DNA of 64,000 nucleotides from assembly GCF_042666435.1 (NCBI RefSeq), contig NZ_JBHTDC010000001.1:1178001-1242000 (forward strand), read 5' to 3'. Position numbers and translations under genes: made by a program. The notes beneath the pieces were generated by a model. The model was given only the letters and a program-made list of their open reading frames with translations. It was not told the DNA's origin and did not search any database. Positions 53,837 to 61,673 of this stretch are shown piece by piece (position 1 is the stretch's first letter; each line of letters begins with the position of its first letter). The DNA comes from Allosphingosinicella sp042666435. Lineage in GTDB: Bacteria; Pseudomonadota; Alphaproteobacteria; Sphingomonadales; Sphingomonadaceae.

Positions 53837-54007
53837 ATGATCGTGTGCGTCTGCAATGCGTTGAAGGAAACCGAGGTGCGCCGGGCCGCGCGCGACGGCG
53901 CCTCCTGCCCGACCAGCGCCTACCGGGCTTTCGGCCGCAAGCCGCGCTGCGGCCAATGCTTCTCATTCGCGCGTGAGATCATCGCCGCGGAACGTGCGAC
54001 TGCCTAG
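53837..54007 (+). CDS. bfd: Bacterioferritin-associated ferredoxin
   Basis: A 56-aa [2Fe-2S] protein that reduces and mobilises iron stored in bacterioferritin. The four cluster Cys are visible as CVC near residue 4 and CGQC near residue 39 (PRCGQCFSFAREII). The ATG at 53837 has GGGAG 8 bases upstream; a longer frame upstream is out of family. bfr follows 92 bp downstream on the same strand. Confidence 0.93.
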   Translation: MIVCVCNALKETEVRRAARDGASCPTSAYRAFGRKPRCGQCFSFAREIIAAERATA

Positions 54008-54099
54008 CATAAGCACCCGATTTTTCGCAGTTTTCCGCCGCTTTTTCGTTCAAATTGCATCTTCGATAGGCTATGGTCGCGGCAACATAGGAGACCGCG

Positions 54100-54579
54100 A
54101 TGAAGGGTGACGAAAAGGTTATCGAGCTGCTCAATGAAGCGCTCAGGAACGAACTGACGGCGGTCAACCAATATTGGCTGCATTACAGGATGCTCGATAA
54201 TTGGGGCGTGAAGCGGCTCGCCGAATTCGAGCGGCACGAATCGATCGACGAGATGAAGCATGCCGACCGGCTGGCCGAACGCATCCTCTTCCTTGACGGC
54301 CTGCCCAATTTCCAGATGCTCGGCCGTCTGCGCATCGGCGAGAGCGTCGAGGAGGTGCTGAAAGCCGATCTCGAGCTGGAGCGCGAGGCGCTGGTCCAGC
54401 TTCGCGGCGCGATCGAATATTGCGAGACCAAGCGCGACTATGTCAGCCGCGACCTCTTCACCGATATCCTCGAGAGCGAGGAAAGTCATGTCGACACGCT
54501 CGAAACCCAGTTCGAGATGATCGAGCGGATGGGCCTGCAGAACTACATCCAGCTCCAGTCGAAGCCATCGGAGGGATGA
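54100..54579 (+). CDS. bfr: Bacterioferritin
   Basis: A 159-aa heme-containing iron-storage ferritin that assembles as a 24-mer shell. Ferroxidase residues are in place: Glu18 (NEALRNELTAVNQY), Glu51 and His54 (SIDEMKHADRL), Glu94 (LEREALVQL), Glu127 and His130 (ESEESHVDTL). Met52, the heme ligand, is present. A GGAGA site precedes the ATG. Confidence 0.97.
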   Translation: MKGDEKVIELLNEALRNELTAVNQYWLHYRMLDNWGVKRLAEFERHESIDEMKHADRLAERILFLDGLPNFQMLGRLRIGESVEEVLKADLELEREALVQLRGAIEYCETKRDYVSRDLFTDILESEESHVDTLETQFEMIERMGLQNYIQLQSKPSEG

Positions 54580-54584
54580 TCGCG

Positions 54585-54604
54585 CGCCGCGATTGTGCGC
54601 GGCG
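54585..54604 (+). terminator. Hairpin after bfr
   Basis: Perfect 7-bp stem CGCCGCG / CGCGGCG with loop ATTGTG, 5 bases after the bfr stop, followed by TTGATTGC. Only a weak T-run, so a partial terminator at best. Confidence 0.4.
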
Positions 54605-54655
54605 TTGATTGCTGTAGTTTCGCCCCCGATACTGCCTGACAGAGAAATCGGGGGA

Positions 54656-55909
54656 ATGACCACCATCACGGAACCGCAGCCGCGGATCGCCACGCTCGAC
54701 ATCGTCCGCGGCGTCGCCGTGATGGGCATATTGGCGATGAACGTCGTCGCCTTCTCGATGCCGATCGAAGCCTATATGAACCCTGTTGCCTACGGCATGG
54801 AGACGACGGGCGACTTCATCGCCTGGCTCGGCGGCTTCATCTTCATCGACGGGAAGATGCGCGGGCTCTTCTCCTTCCTGTTCGGCGCCAGCATGTTGCT
54901 CGTCATCCAGCGCGCGGAGGCCAGCGGGCGTTCCGCGTGGTCGGTCCATTTCCGGCGGATGCTCTGGCTCGCCGTCTTCGGCCTCATCCATTATTACTTC
55001 ATCTGGTACGGCGACATCCTCTTCAGCTACGCCGTGATCGGCATGATCGCCTGGCTGTTCCGCGCCAGTGAGATGCCGAAGCTCCTTCACTGGGCCTTCT
55101 GGCTGCTCGTCGCCCAGCTCATCATGGGGGGTTTGATGGCGCTCTCCTTCTTCGAGATGAGCGCCGCCGCGGCCGCCCCGGGCGCGACCGCCGAGGTCAT
55201 CGGCCAATGGACGGCGATGAAAGCCGAATTCGCCGTGCCCGGCGCCCAACGGCTCGCCGAGGATCTGGCCCTCTATCGCGGCGATTATGCCGGCATTGTC
55301 GGAGACCGGCTGACCGACGGCGTCATTTTCCCCTTCTTCGGCCTGTTCCTGTTCGGCAGCGAGACATTGGGCTATATGCTGCTCGGCATGGCGGCGCTGG
55401 AGAGCGGCTTCTTCAAGGGCGAATGGAGCCGCGCCGCTTATGCCCGGACGCTCATCATCGGCTTCGCGATCGGCATTCCCGCTTATGCTGTCATGGCCTG
55501 GCTGGTCGTATCGGGTGATTACAGCGTGCCGATGATCGTCGCGGTGACGTTCGCGGCCACCGTGGTCTTTCGCCCAGCCATGATCTTCGCGACCGCCGCG
55601 CTCATCATCCTCGCCACCTGCAGCGGGGGAGCCCTGGTCGAGCGCATCGCCGCCGCCGGCCGCGCCGCCTTCACCAACTATCTCGGCACCAGCCTTCTGA
55701 TGACCACGCTTTATTATGGCTTCGGCCTGGGGCTCTACGGCACGATGGGCCGGGCCGAGTTGTGGCTGGTCGTGGTGGCGATGTGGGGCGTCATGCTGAT
55801 CTGGTCGAAGCCTTGGCTCGACCGCTACCGCTACGGGCCGTTCGAATGGCTGTGGCGCACGCTGGCGCGCGGCGAGCGCCAGCCGATGCGGAGATTGACG
55901 GCCACGTGA
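54656..55909 (+). CDS. DUF418 multi-pass membrane protein
   Basis: A 417-aa membrane protein with about nine helices. The N-terminal RIATLDIVRGVAVMGILAMN segment and the C-terminal TNYLGTSLLMTTLYYGFGLG–LYG block are the DUF418/YeiB-family signatures. Function unknown; some relatives are predicted acyl- or transport-related. The ATG at 54656 follows GGGGGA closely. It converges on the HPt gene with 16 bp between stops, where a small TGACCCA/TGGGTCA hairpin lies. Confidence 0.88.
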   Translation: MTTITEPQPRIATLDIVRGVAVMGILAMNVVAFSMPIEAYMNPVAYGMETTGDFIAWLGGFIFIDGKMRGLFSFLFGASMLLVIQRAEASGRSAWSVHFRRMLWLAVFGLIHYYFIWYGDILFSYAVIGMIAWLFRASEMPKLLHWAFWLLVAQLIMGGLMALSFFEMSAAAAAPGATAEVIGQWTAMKAEFAVPGAQRLAEDLALYRGDYAGIVGDRLTDGVIFPFFGLFLFGSETLGYMLLGMAALESGFFKGEWSRAAYARTLIIGFAIGIPAYAVMAWLVVSGDYSVPMIVAVTFAATVVFRPAMIFATAALIILATCSGGALVERIAAAGRAAFTNYLGTSLLMTTLYYGFGLGLYGTMGRAELWLVVVAMWGVMLIWSKPWLDRYRYGPFEWLWRTLARGERQPMRRLTAT

Positions 55910-55925
55910 CCCAAGCCTTCGTGGG

Positions 55926-56357
55926 TCAGATGCGTCCGAAATCCTGGTTGTGCGCCCCCGAGCGGCCGACGACGGGGCGGCGCTCAACGAGAGGATTGGT
56001 TTCCTTTTCGAACAGCTCCATCGTCTGCTCGTAAAGCGGCCGCAGCCGCGCGGCGGCGGGAATCAGGTCGTCGGGAAAGGCGCGCATCTCGATCGCCCGG
56101 CGCCCCGCGAACTCGATCTCCTCGGCCAGCTCGCCCAGCGGCTCGGCGCCGAACTGGCGCGCCTCCGATTTGAGCGTATGGGCCGGTATCACCAGACCGG
56201 TCGCGTCGCGGCGCTGCATCGCCTCCTCGATCCTAGCGACCGATTTCTCGCCATCCTCGCGGAAATAGCCGAGGATGCGCACGAAACCCGGCCCCAGCTC
56301 GGCCCGCGTGCGCGAAAAAACGGTCCAGTCCACGATTGCGTTGGATTCGTCGGGCAA
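55926..56357 (-). CDS. HPt (histidine phosphotransfer) domain protein
   Basis: A 143-aa four-helix HPt protein. The phospho-acceptor His lies in IPAHTLKSEARQFGAEPLGE, the standard HxLKg motif at about residue 59. Such proteins pass phosphate between hybrid kinases and response regulators; its partners are not in the window. It lies 99 bp downstream of der on the same strand. Confidence 0.88.
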   Translation of the reverse strand: MPDESNAIVDWTVFSRTRAELGPGFVRILGYFREDGEKSVARIEEAMQRRDATGLVIPAHTLKSEARQFGAEPLGELAEEIEFAGRRAIEMRAFPDDLIPAAARLRPLYEQTMELFEKETNPLVERRPVVGRSGAHNQDFGRI

Positions 56358-56456
56358 ATCCGCGTTCCTTCCGGTCTTACGTCCACCTTGTCCGGGGGCG
56401 ATATTAGGCCGCGCGGAGTAAACAGGCGGTTGACGTGATCGCCGGTGTCGCGTCGC

Positions 56457-57818
56457 TCATTTCTTGGTGTCGAACGGATTGCGCGACGGGCGCGCGGCGA
56501 GGCGCACCGGCACCGCGCCGAACCCCAGCTCCTTTCGGATCCCGTTGACGAGATAGCGCAGATAGCTGTCCGGGAGCTGGTCGACGCGCGTCCCGAACAG
56601 GACGAAGCTCGGCGGCCGGCTGTTCACCTGGGTGATGTAGCGCAGCTTGATCCTCTTGCCGCCGGGCGCGGGCGGCGGATTGTTCTCGATCGCCTGTTCG
56701 AACCAGCGGTTGAGCTGGCCGGTGGAGACCCGCTTGGACCAGATTTCGCGGACCTCGAAGGCGGCCGCGAGCAATTGGTCGATCCCCTTGCCGGTCTTGG
56801 CCGAGACCGCGAGCAGGCCGACGCCGCGCGCCTGGCTGAGCCCTTCCTCCAGCGCGCCCTTGATGCCGTTGAACAGGGAGCTCTGATTTTCCGCGATGTC
56901 CCATTTGTTGATCGCGATGAGCAGCGCCCTTCCCTCCTCCAGCACGTGGCTGGCGATCTTGAGATCCTGGACCTCGAGGCCGCGGGTCGCGTCGAGCAAA
57001 AGCACGACGACCTCGGCGAAATCGACCGAGCGCCGGGCGTCGGCGACCGACAGTTTCTCGAGCTTGTCATCGACCTTGGCCTTCTTGCGCATCCCCGCCG
57101 TGTCGATCAATCGCACCGGCCGCGCCTCGCCGTCCGGTGCCGTCCATTCCCAGTCGACCGCGATCGAATCGCGGGTGATCCCCGCCTCCGGCCCGGTGAT
57201 GAGCCGCTCCTGCTCGAGGATTCGGTTGATGAGCGTCGACTTGCCCGCATTGGGCCGGCCGACGATGGCGAGCTTGAGCGGCCCCTCTCCTTCCTCGACA
57301 TCCTTCTCGTCGTCCTCGCGCTCGACGAACGGGCGGATATGCTCGAACAGGTCGACGACGCCCTCGCCATGCTCGGCGCTCATCGCGATCGGCTCGCCGA
57401 GGCCGAGTGCATAGGCTTCGAGGATGCCGCTCTCGCCGGCTTTCCCTTCCGCCTTGTTGGCGGCGAGCACGACCGGCGTCGTCTCGCTCCGCAGCCAGCG
57501 GCCGATCTCCTCGTCGAGCGGGGTGAGGCCCGCGCGCGCGTCGATCAGGAATAAGGCGGCATCGGCCTCGCGCACAGCGGCGATGGTCTGCGCCCGCATC
57601 CGCCCGGGCAGCGTCTCGGGATCCTCATCCTCGTAGCCGGCGGTGTCGATCACCCGGAATTCGAGCCCGAGCAAGGTGGCGTCACCCTCGCGCCGGTCGC
57701 GAGTCACGCCCGGCCGGTCGTCGACCAGCGCCAGCTTCTTGCCCACCAGCCGGTTGAACAGAGTCGACTTGCCGACATTGGGGCGTCCGACAATCGCGAT
57801 GGTGGGGGGCTTGGCCAT
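56457..57818 (-). CDS. der: Ribosome assembly GTPase Der (EngA)
   Basis: A 453-aa tandem GTPase needed for 50S subunit assembly. Two G domains are present: first P-loop IVGRPNVGKSTLFNRL with DTAGYED and NKAEGKAG, second IVGRPNAGKSTLINRI with DTAGMRKKAK and NKWDIAE. A KH-like C-terminal domain ends GFGAVPVRLAARPSRNPFD. It lies 20 bp after bamB. Confidence 0.97.
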   Translation of the reverse strand: MAKPPTIAIVGRPNVGKSTLFNRLVGKKLALVDDRPGVTRDRREGDATLLGLEFRVIDTAGYEDEDPETLPGRMRAQTIAAVREADAALFLIDARAGLTPLDEEIGRWLRSETTPVVLAANKAEGKAGESGILEAYALGLGEPIAMSAEHGEGVVDLFEHIRPFVEREDDEKDVEEGEGPLKLAIVGRPNAGKSTLINRILEQERLITGPEAGITRDSIAVDWEWTAPDGEARPVRLIDTAGMRKKAKVDDKLEKLSVADARRSVDFAEVVVLLLDATRGLEVQDLKIASHVLEEGRALLIAINKWDIAENQSSLFNGIKGALEEGLSQARGVGLLAVSAKTGKGIDQLLAAAFEVREIWSKRVSTGQLNRWFEQAIENNPPPAPGGKRIKLRYITQVNSRPPSFVLFGTRVDQLPDSYLRYLVNGIRKELGFGAVPVRLAARPSRNPFDTKK

Positions 57819-57838
57819 GGTGAGGCGGCCCTGCCCCC

Positions 57839-59158
57839 TTATCTCCAGGCGGTCAACTGGCCGCTGTCGTGCAGGATGTAGAGCGTGTTGCCGGCCACGA
57901 CCGGCGGCAGCGTCGCCGGCATTCCGGTTTCGACCGTCGACTGAATGCTTCCGTCATAAGGCGACACGTTGACGATCTGCCCCAGCGAGTTGACCAGGAT
58001 CAGCCGGTCGCCGGCGAGGACCGGGCCGGTCCAGCCGATCCGGCCTTTCTTGTCTTCCTCGTCGCGCCAGCGCGGGAGCTGGGTCATCCACTTGATCCGG
58101 CCGCTCGACCGCGCGAGGGCCAGAAGCTGCCCCTGGTCGGTGACGACGAAGACCCATTCGCCCGCCACCCAGGGGGTGGAGATGCCGGCGATGTTGATCT
58201 CCCAGATGCGCTGGCCGGTATTGAGCTCCAGCGCCACCATGCGCCCGCCCTGCCCGACGGCATAGACGCGGCCGTCGGCGATCACCGGATCGGCGTCGAT
58301 GTCGGACAAAGCCGCGACCGTCGTCGAGATGCTGGTGCGGGCGAGCGCGTCCTGCCAGACGGTGCGGCCATTCTCGTAGCGATAAGCGGTGAGCTCGCCC
58401 GAGGAATAGCCGGCGACGACCGTCCCTTGCGCGGCGGCGGGGGTGGCGTTGCCGAATACGCCGGCGAGTTCGACCGTGCCCGCCTCGTTCCAGCGCGTCG
58501 CGCCGTCCGCCGGGTTGAGCGCGAAGAGCTGGTTGTCCTGGCTCACCACATAGACATTGTCGTTGGCGATGGTCGGGGCACCGCGCAGCGGGCCGCCCGG
58601 GCGCACCTTCCAGATTTCCGCGCCGGTGCCGGCGTCGAGCGCGGCGGCGTATCCCAAGCCGTTGGTCGCATAGACCCGGCCATTGTCGAAGCTGACGCCG
58701 CCGCCGAACAGCGCATTCTCGTTGCCACCGTCGCCGGTGATGCGGGTGCGCCACAAGGTCGCGCCGGTGCCGGCGTCGAAGGCGCTGACCGTCGCCCCGG
58801 AATCGACGGTGAATATCTTGCCGTCGGCGACGACCGGCGCCGCGCCGAGCCGGGCCTTGTTGCCGCTGCCTTCGCCGATGCTGACCGCGAAGGCGCGAGA
58901 GAGCGACGTGCCGAGCGCGACATGGCTCATCGTCTTGGCGGCATTGCCGCCGGGCTGGGCCCAATCGGCGTTGGCGACCGCCGGCGGAAGCGTCACCGCC
59001 ACGTCGGCCAGCGCCGGGTCGGTCTCGATGCTCGTTTCGGCCGAGAGGACGGGAATGCGCTTGCCGATGGTCGGAGTCTTGGGCTTGCCGTCGCCTTCGA
59101 GGATTCCGCATCCGCCCAGCAGGCCGGCCATGGCGGCGGCGAGGATCAGTCGCTTCAT
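57839..59158 (-). CDS. bamB: Outer-membrane assembly lipoprotein BamB
   Basis: A 439-aa lipoprotein (lipobox GLLGGC, Cys17) with a PQQ-type β-propeller. Repeats such as GKIFTVDSGATVSAFDAGTG, LYALNPADG-like FALNPADGATRW and GQRIWEINIAG are visible. BamB is a scaffold of the β-barrel assembly complex. It lies between the YfgM-like gene (4 bp overlap) and der, the conserved yfgM–bamB–der order. Confidence 0.93.
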   Translation of the reverse strand: MKRLILAAAMAGLLGGCGILEGDGKPKTPTIGKRIPVLSAETSIETDPALADVAVTLPPAVANADWAQPGGNAAKTMSHVALGTSLSRAFAVSIGEGSGNKARLGAAPVVADGKIFTVDSGATVSAFDAGTGATLWRTRITGDGGNENALFGGGVSFDNGRVYATNGLGYAAALDAGTGAEIWKVRPGGPLRGAPTIANDNVYVVSQDNQLFALNPADGATRWNEAGTVELAGVFGNATPAAAQGTVVAGYSSGELTAYRYENGRTVWQDALARTSISTTVAALSDIDADPVIADGRVYAVGQGGRMVALELNTGQRIWEINIAGISTPWVAGEWVFVVTDQGQLLALARSSGRIKWMTQLPRWRDEEDKKGRIGWTGPVLAGDRLILVNSLGQIVNVSPYDGSIQSTVETGMPATLPPVVAGNTLYILHDSGQLTAWR

Positions 59159-59880
59159 TCGGCATCTTCCTTCGTTGTGGCGGGGCCTTCGCCCGTATCT
59201 TCCGCCTGGACCGCGTCGACCCCCAGCGCGCCCGCCATCTGCATGGCCCGCGAGCGCATGCTCGGCGGAAGCGCTTCATCCTTGGCCATTGCGGCGAAAA
59301 TGGGGGCGGCGAGCGCCGGCTTGTTCTGCTTCAAATGGGCGAGCGCGGTCATCTCGCCGGCACTGCCGAACCAGGGACTTCCGGGAACCGCCAGCGGCTT
59401 CAGCCGCTCGACGATCGCGGCGGGAGCCAAAGTGTCGAACTCGACCGCCGTCTGACGGATGAGGGCGAGGTCGCGATAGGGCTGGGGAAGCTCACCGTCC
59501 GCCGCCACCGCCTTGAAAGCGGCGGCCGCCGCCGCGTCGTCGCCCGCCTGGACCGCGAGGTCGGCCTTGGTCAGCATGGCGGCGGCGCGATAGCCGGGGC
59601 CGGCGTCGGCGGCGATCGCGTCGAGCTTGGCGCTTGCGCCTTCGGTTCGGCCGGCCTGGATGTCGGCGAACACGGCGGTGAGCGCCTCGCCTTTCTCGCC
59701 CGCTTGCACCTCCTGGCGGTGCTGCCAATAGATCACGCCTCCGATAACGGCGATCAGCAGCACGAGCCCGGCGGCGACGGCGATACCGTAGCGCTTCCAG
59801 AATCCGCTCAGTTGCTCGCGGCGAAGCTCCTCGTCGACCTCGCGGTAGAAGCTTTCATTGTCTGCGGGCTTGATCGCCAA
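59155..59880 (-). CDS. YfgM-like tetratricopeptide membrane protein
   Basis: A 241-aa inner-membrane protein. A cytoplasmic N-terminus (FYREVDEELRREQLSGFWKR) leads into one helix (YGIAVAAGLVLLIAVIGGVI), then a periplasmic TPR-like region. In E. coli YfgM is an ancillary SecYEG-linked chaperone and lies upstream of bamB, as here. The acidic tail after residue 225 is not conserved. Confidence 0.88.
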   Translation of the reverse strand: MAIKPADNESFYREVDEELRREQLSGFWKRYGIAVAAGLVLLIAVIGGVIYWQHRQEVQAGEKGEALTAVFADIQAGRTEGASAKLDAIAADAGPGYRAAAMLTKADLAVQAGDDAAAAAAFKAVAADGELPQPYRDLALIRQTAVEFDTLAPAAIVERLKPLAVPGSPWFGSAGEMTALAHLKQNKPALAAPIFAAMAKDEALPPSMRSRAMQMAGALGVDAVQAEDTGEGPATTKEDAE

Positions 59881-60026
59881 GGACGGTCTCCAAAAATCGA
59901 TGCGGCAGCCGCGCCGGCGCCGGCTCCCTCATTCCCGCCTTCAACAATAGCGAGGATGAACGGAGGATTGGCGCGGCGGAATGCCCTTCGCCCCCTCTAT
60001 CCAGACAAACGGCCGAACGGAAGGCT

Positions 60027-60899
60027 TCACGTGGCCGGGTGATAGGTCTGGTCCGCGGTCGGGAAATCGCGGGCGCGCACTTCGGCCGCATAGGCCGCCG
60101 CCGCCTCGCCAACGCGGGCGGCGAGATCGTCATAGCGCTTCACGAAGCGCGGCGTGCGCTCGAACATGCCGAGCATATCCTCCGTGACCAGCACCTGGCC
60201 GTCGCATTGGGCCGACGCGCCGATACCGATGGTCGGGCAGGCGACCATTTTGGTCGCTTCGATGGCGATCTCCTCCATCACCCCTTCGAGCACGAGCGCG
60301 AAGCAGCCCGCCTCGGCGACCGCTTTGGCGTCGGCGAGGATCTTGTCCGCCTCGGCATCGTCGCGGCCGCGGGCGCGATAGCCGCCCAGCACGTTCACCG
60401 CCTGCGGGGTCAGCCCGACATGGCCGATCACCGGAATGCCGCGCGCGACGAGGAAAGCGACCGTCTCGGCCATCGCCTCGCCGCCTTCGAGCTTCACCGC
60501 CGCCGCGCCGGTTTCCTTGAGGATGCGCGCGGCATTGTCGAACGCCTGGGCCGGACTTCTTTCATAGGAGCCGAACGGCATGTCGACGGCGACCACGCTG
60601 TGATACGACCCCCGCACCACCGCCGCGCCATGAGCGCACATCATCTCGAGCGTGACCGGCACCGTCGTGGGCAGGCCGTAAATCACCTGGCCGAGGCTGT
60701 CCCCGACCAGCAGCAGGTCGCAATGCGGATCGAGCAACTGCGCCATCCGCGCGGTATAAGCGGTGAGCATGACGATCGGCCGGTCGACCTTGCCGTCGGC
60801 GCTCTTCCTCTCCCGAATCTTCGGCACGGTGAGCCGCCGCATCGGCGCGGGCGTGGGATTGGCGCGGCTGGTCGAGGTGTCGAGCGTGTAGGTGGACAT
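60027..60899 (-). CDS. panB: 3-methyl-2-oxobutanoate hydroxymethyltransferase
   Basis: A 290-aa enzyme of pantothenate synthesis that transfers a hydroxymethyl group from methylene-THF to α-ketoisovalerate. Signatures: PIVMLTAYTARMAQLLDPHC, LVGDSLGQVIYGLPTTVPVT, DMPFGSYERSPAQAFDNAAR, KLEGGE and GHVGLTPQAVN. It lies 146 bp upstream of the YfgM-like gene on the same strand. Confidence 0.96.
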   Translation of the reverse strand: MSTYTLDTSTSRANPTPAPMRRLTVPKIRERKSADGKVDRPIVMLTAYTARMAQLLDPHCDLLLVGDSLGQVIYGLPTTVPVTLEMMCAHGAAVVRGSYHSVVAVDMPFGSYERSPAQAFDNAARILKETGAAAVKLEGGEAMAETVAFLVARGIPVIGHVGLTPQAVNVLGGYRARGRDDAEADKILADAKAVAEAGCFALVLEGVMEEIAIEATKMVACPTIGIGASAQCDGQVLVTEDMLGMFERTPRFVKRYDDLAARVGEAAAAYAAEVRARDFPTADQTYHPAT

Positions 60900-60957
60900 G
60901 ATGTCTGCCTAAAGGTTCGTCGCCATCATGGCAAAGGGAGAGGATGAAGCGTCGCGC

Positions 60958-61203
60958 TCAGCGCGGCCCGGCGGTCAACGCCGCCGCCAGCAGGAAGGCG
61001 GCGCCGATCACGAACAGGGCGATGCCGGGAACGTCCGCCTTCAGGCTCAAACGCCGGCCGCGCCCCTTGGGCTCCAGCGTATCGGGCGCGTCCTCGGCCG
61101 GCGGCGGCTCGGCATCGCTCAGCCGTCCCCGCCGGATCGTCGTCGTCGCCGACAGCAAGACGCCGATGACGATGAGAAGCGCCCCGATCCAAACCAACAG
61201 CAT
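60958..61203 (-). CDS. 81-aa two-helix membrane protein
   Basis: Two hydrophobic segments, MLLVWIGALLIVIGVLLSAT at the N-terminus and VPGIALFVIGAAFLLAAALT at the C-terminus, with a polar Pro-rich loop between. GGGAGG lies 5 bases before the ATG, strongly supporting translation. No family recognised. It sits 58 bp upstream of panB. Confidence 0.72.
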   Translation of the reverse strand: MLLVWIGALLIVIGVLLSATTTIRRGRLSDAEPPPAEDAPDTLEPKGRGRRLSLKADVPGIALFVIGAAFLLAAALTAGPR

Positions 61204-61418
61204 ATCGCCTCCCGGCTCGCGCCCGTCGCCATCGCTGCATAGCGCAAAGCGGCGGGCGCGTGAACGCCTAAAGCTGCCGCCCAGCGCCACTTTCCGACAT
61301 CCATAGGAAGCCGGGATTGGCCTCGACTTTCGCGATCTTCCTTGCTTTGGTGTTTTGAATCTTAACGAAATCCGGGGTCGCACGTTTCCCGATCGCCATT
61401 GGCGCGGGCGGGCCGCTC

Positions 61419-61589
61419 TCAGTCGAGCTTGGCAAGAAGCTCCTCGAACATGCATAGCGAACGCATTTCGCCGTCCATGGCGAAGGCTTCGCGCAAGGCA
61501 TTGCCCACGCCGGCATGAACGGTGGGCGGCGCCACCTTCACGAAGCGCCTTGAGGAAGCATGAGTCATGGCTTCTTTTCTCGGATTCAT
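61419..61589 (-). CDS. 56-aa protein with NepR-like residue spacing
   Basis: A small charged protein ending in VGNALREAFAMDGEMRSL then CMFEELLAKLD. Placed against NepR from this window (LGLALKTVY… LDLLGKLG), the residues G, A, L, R/K, F/Y, E, L, L, K and L fall at the same spacing with no gap. The basic N-terminal half (MNPRKEAMTHASSRRFVKVA) differs. It could be a second NepR-type anti-sigma factor or an unrelated helical peptide. The ATG at 61589 has AGGTG 6 bases upstream; ATG 61568 is the alternative. It is divergent from glnE. The space 61204–61418 holds no gene I can support. Confidence 0.6.
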   Translation of the reverse strand: MNPRKEAMTHASSRRFVKVAPPTVHAGVGNALREAFAMDGEMRSLCMFEELLAKLD

Positions 61590-61673
61590 CACATTCACCT
61601 GGGTTAAAACGTCCTTTGTTCTATCCGGTTGCAAAAGTTGCGCTCCGCCAACGAAACTGGTCTGGTTTGTGGC

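Noticed and set aside
61268..61399. 43-aa minus-strand frame (MAIGKRATPDFVKIQNTK…) 19 bp after the NepR-like gene
   Set aside because: Protein-like in composition but lacks any ribosome binding site and is less GC-rich at third positions than neighbours; not enough support.
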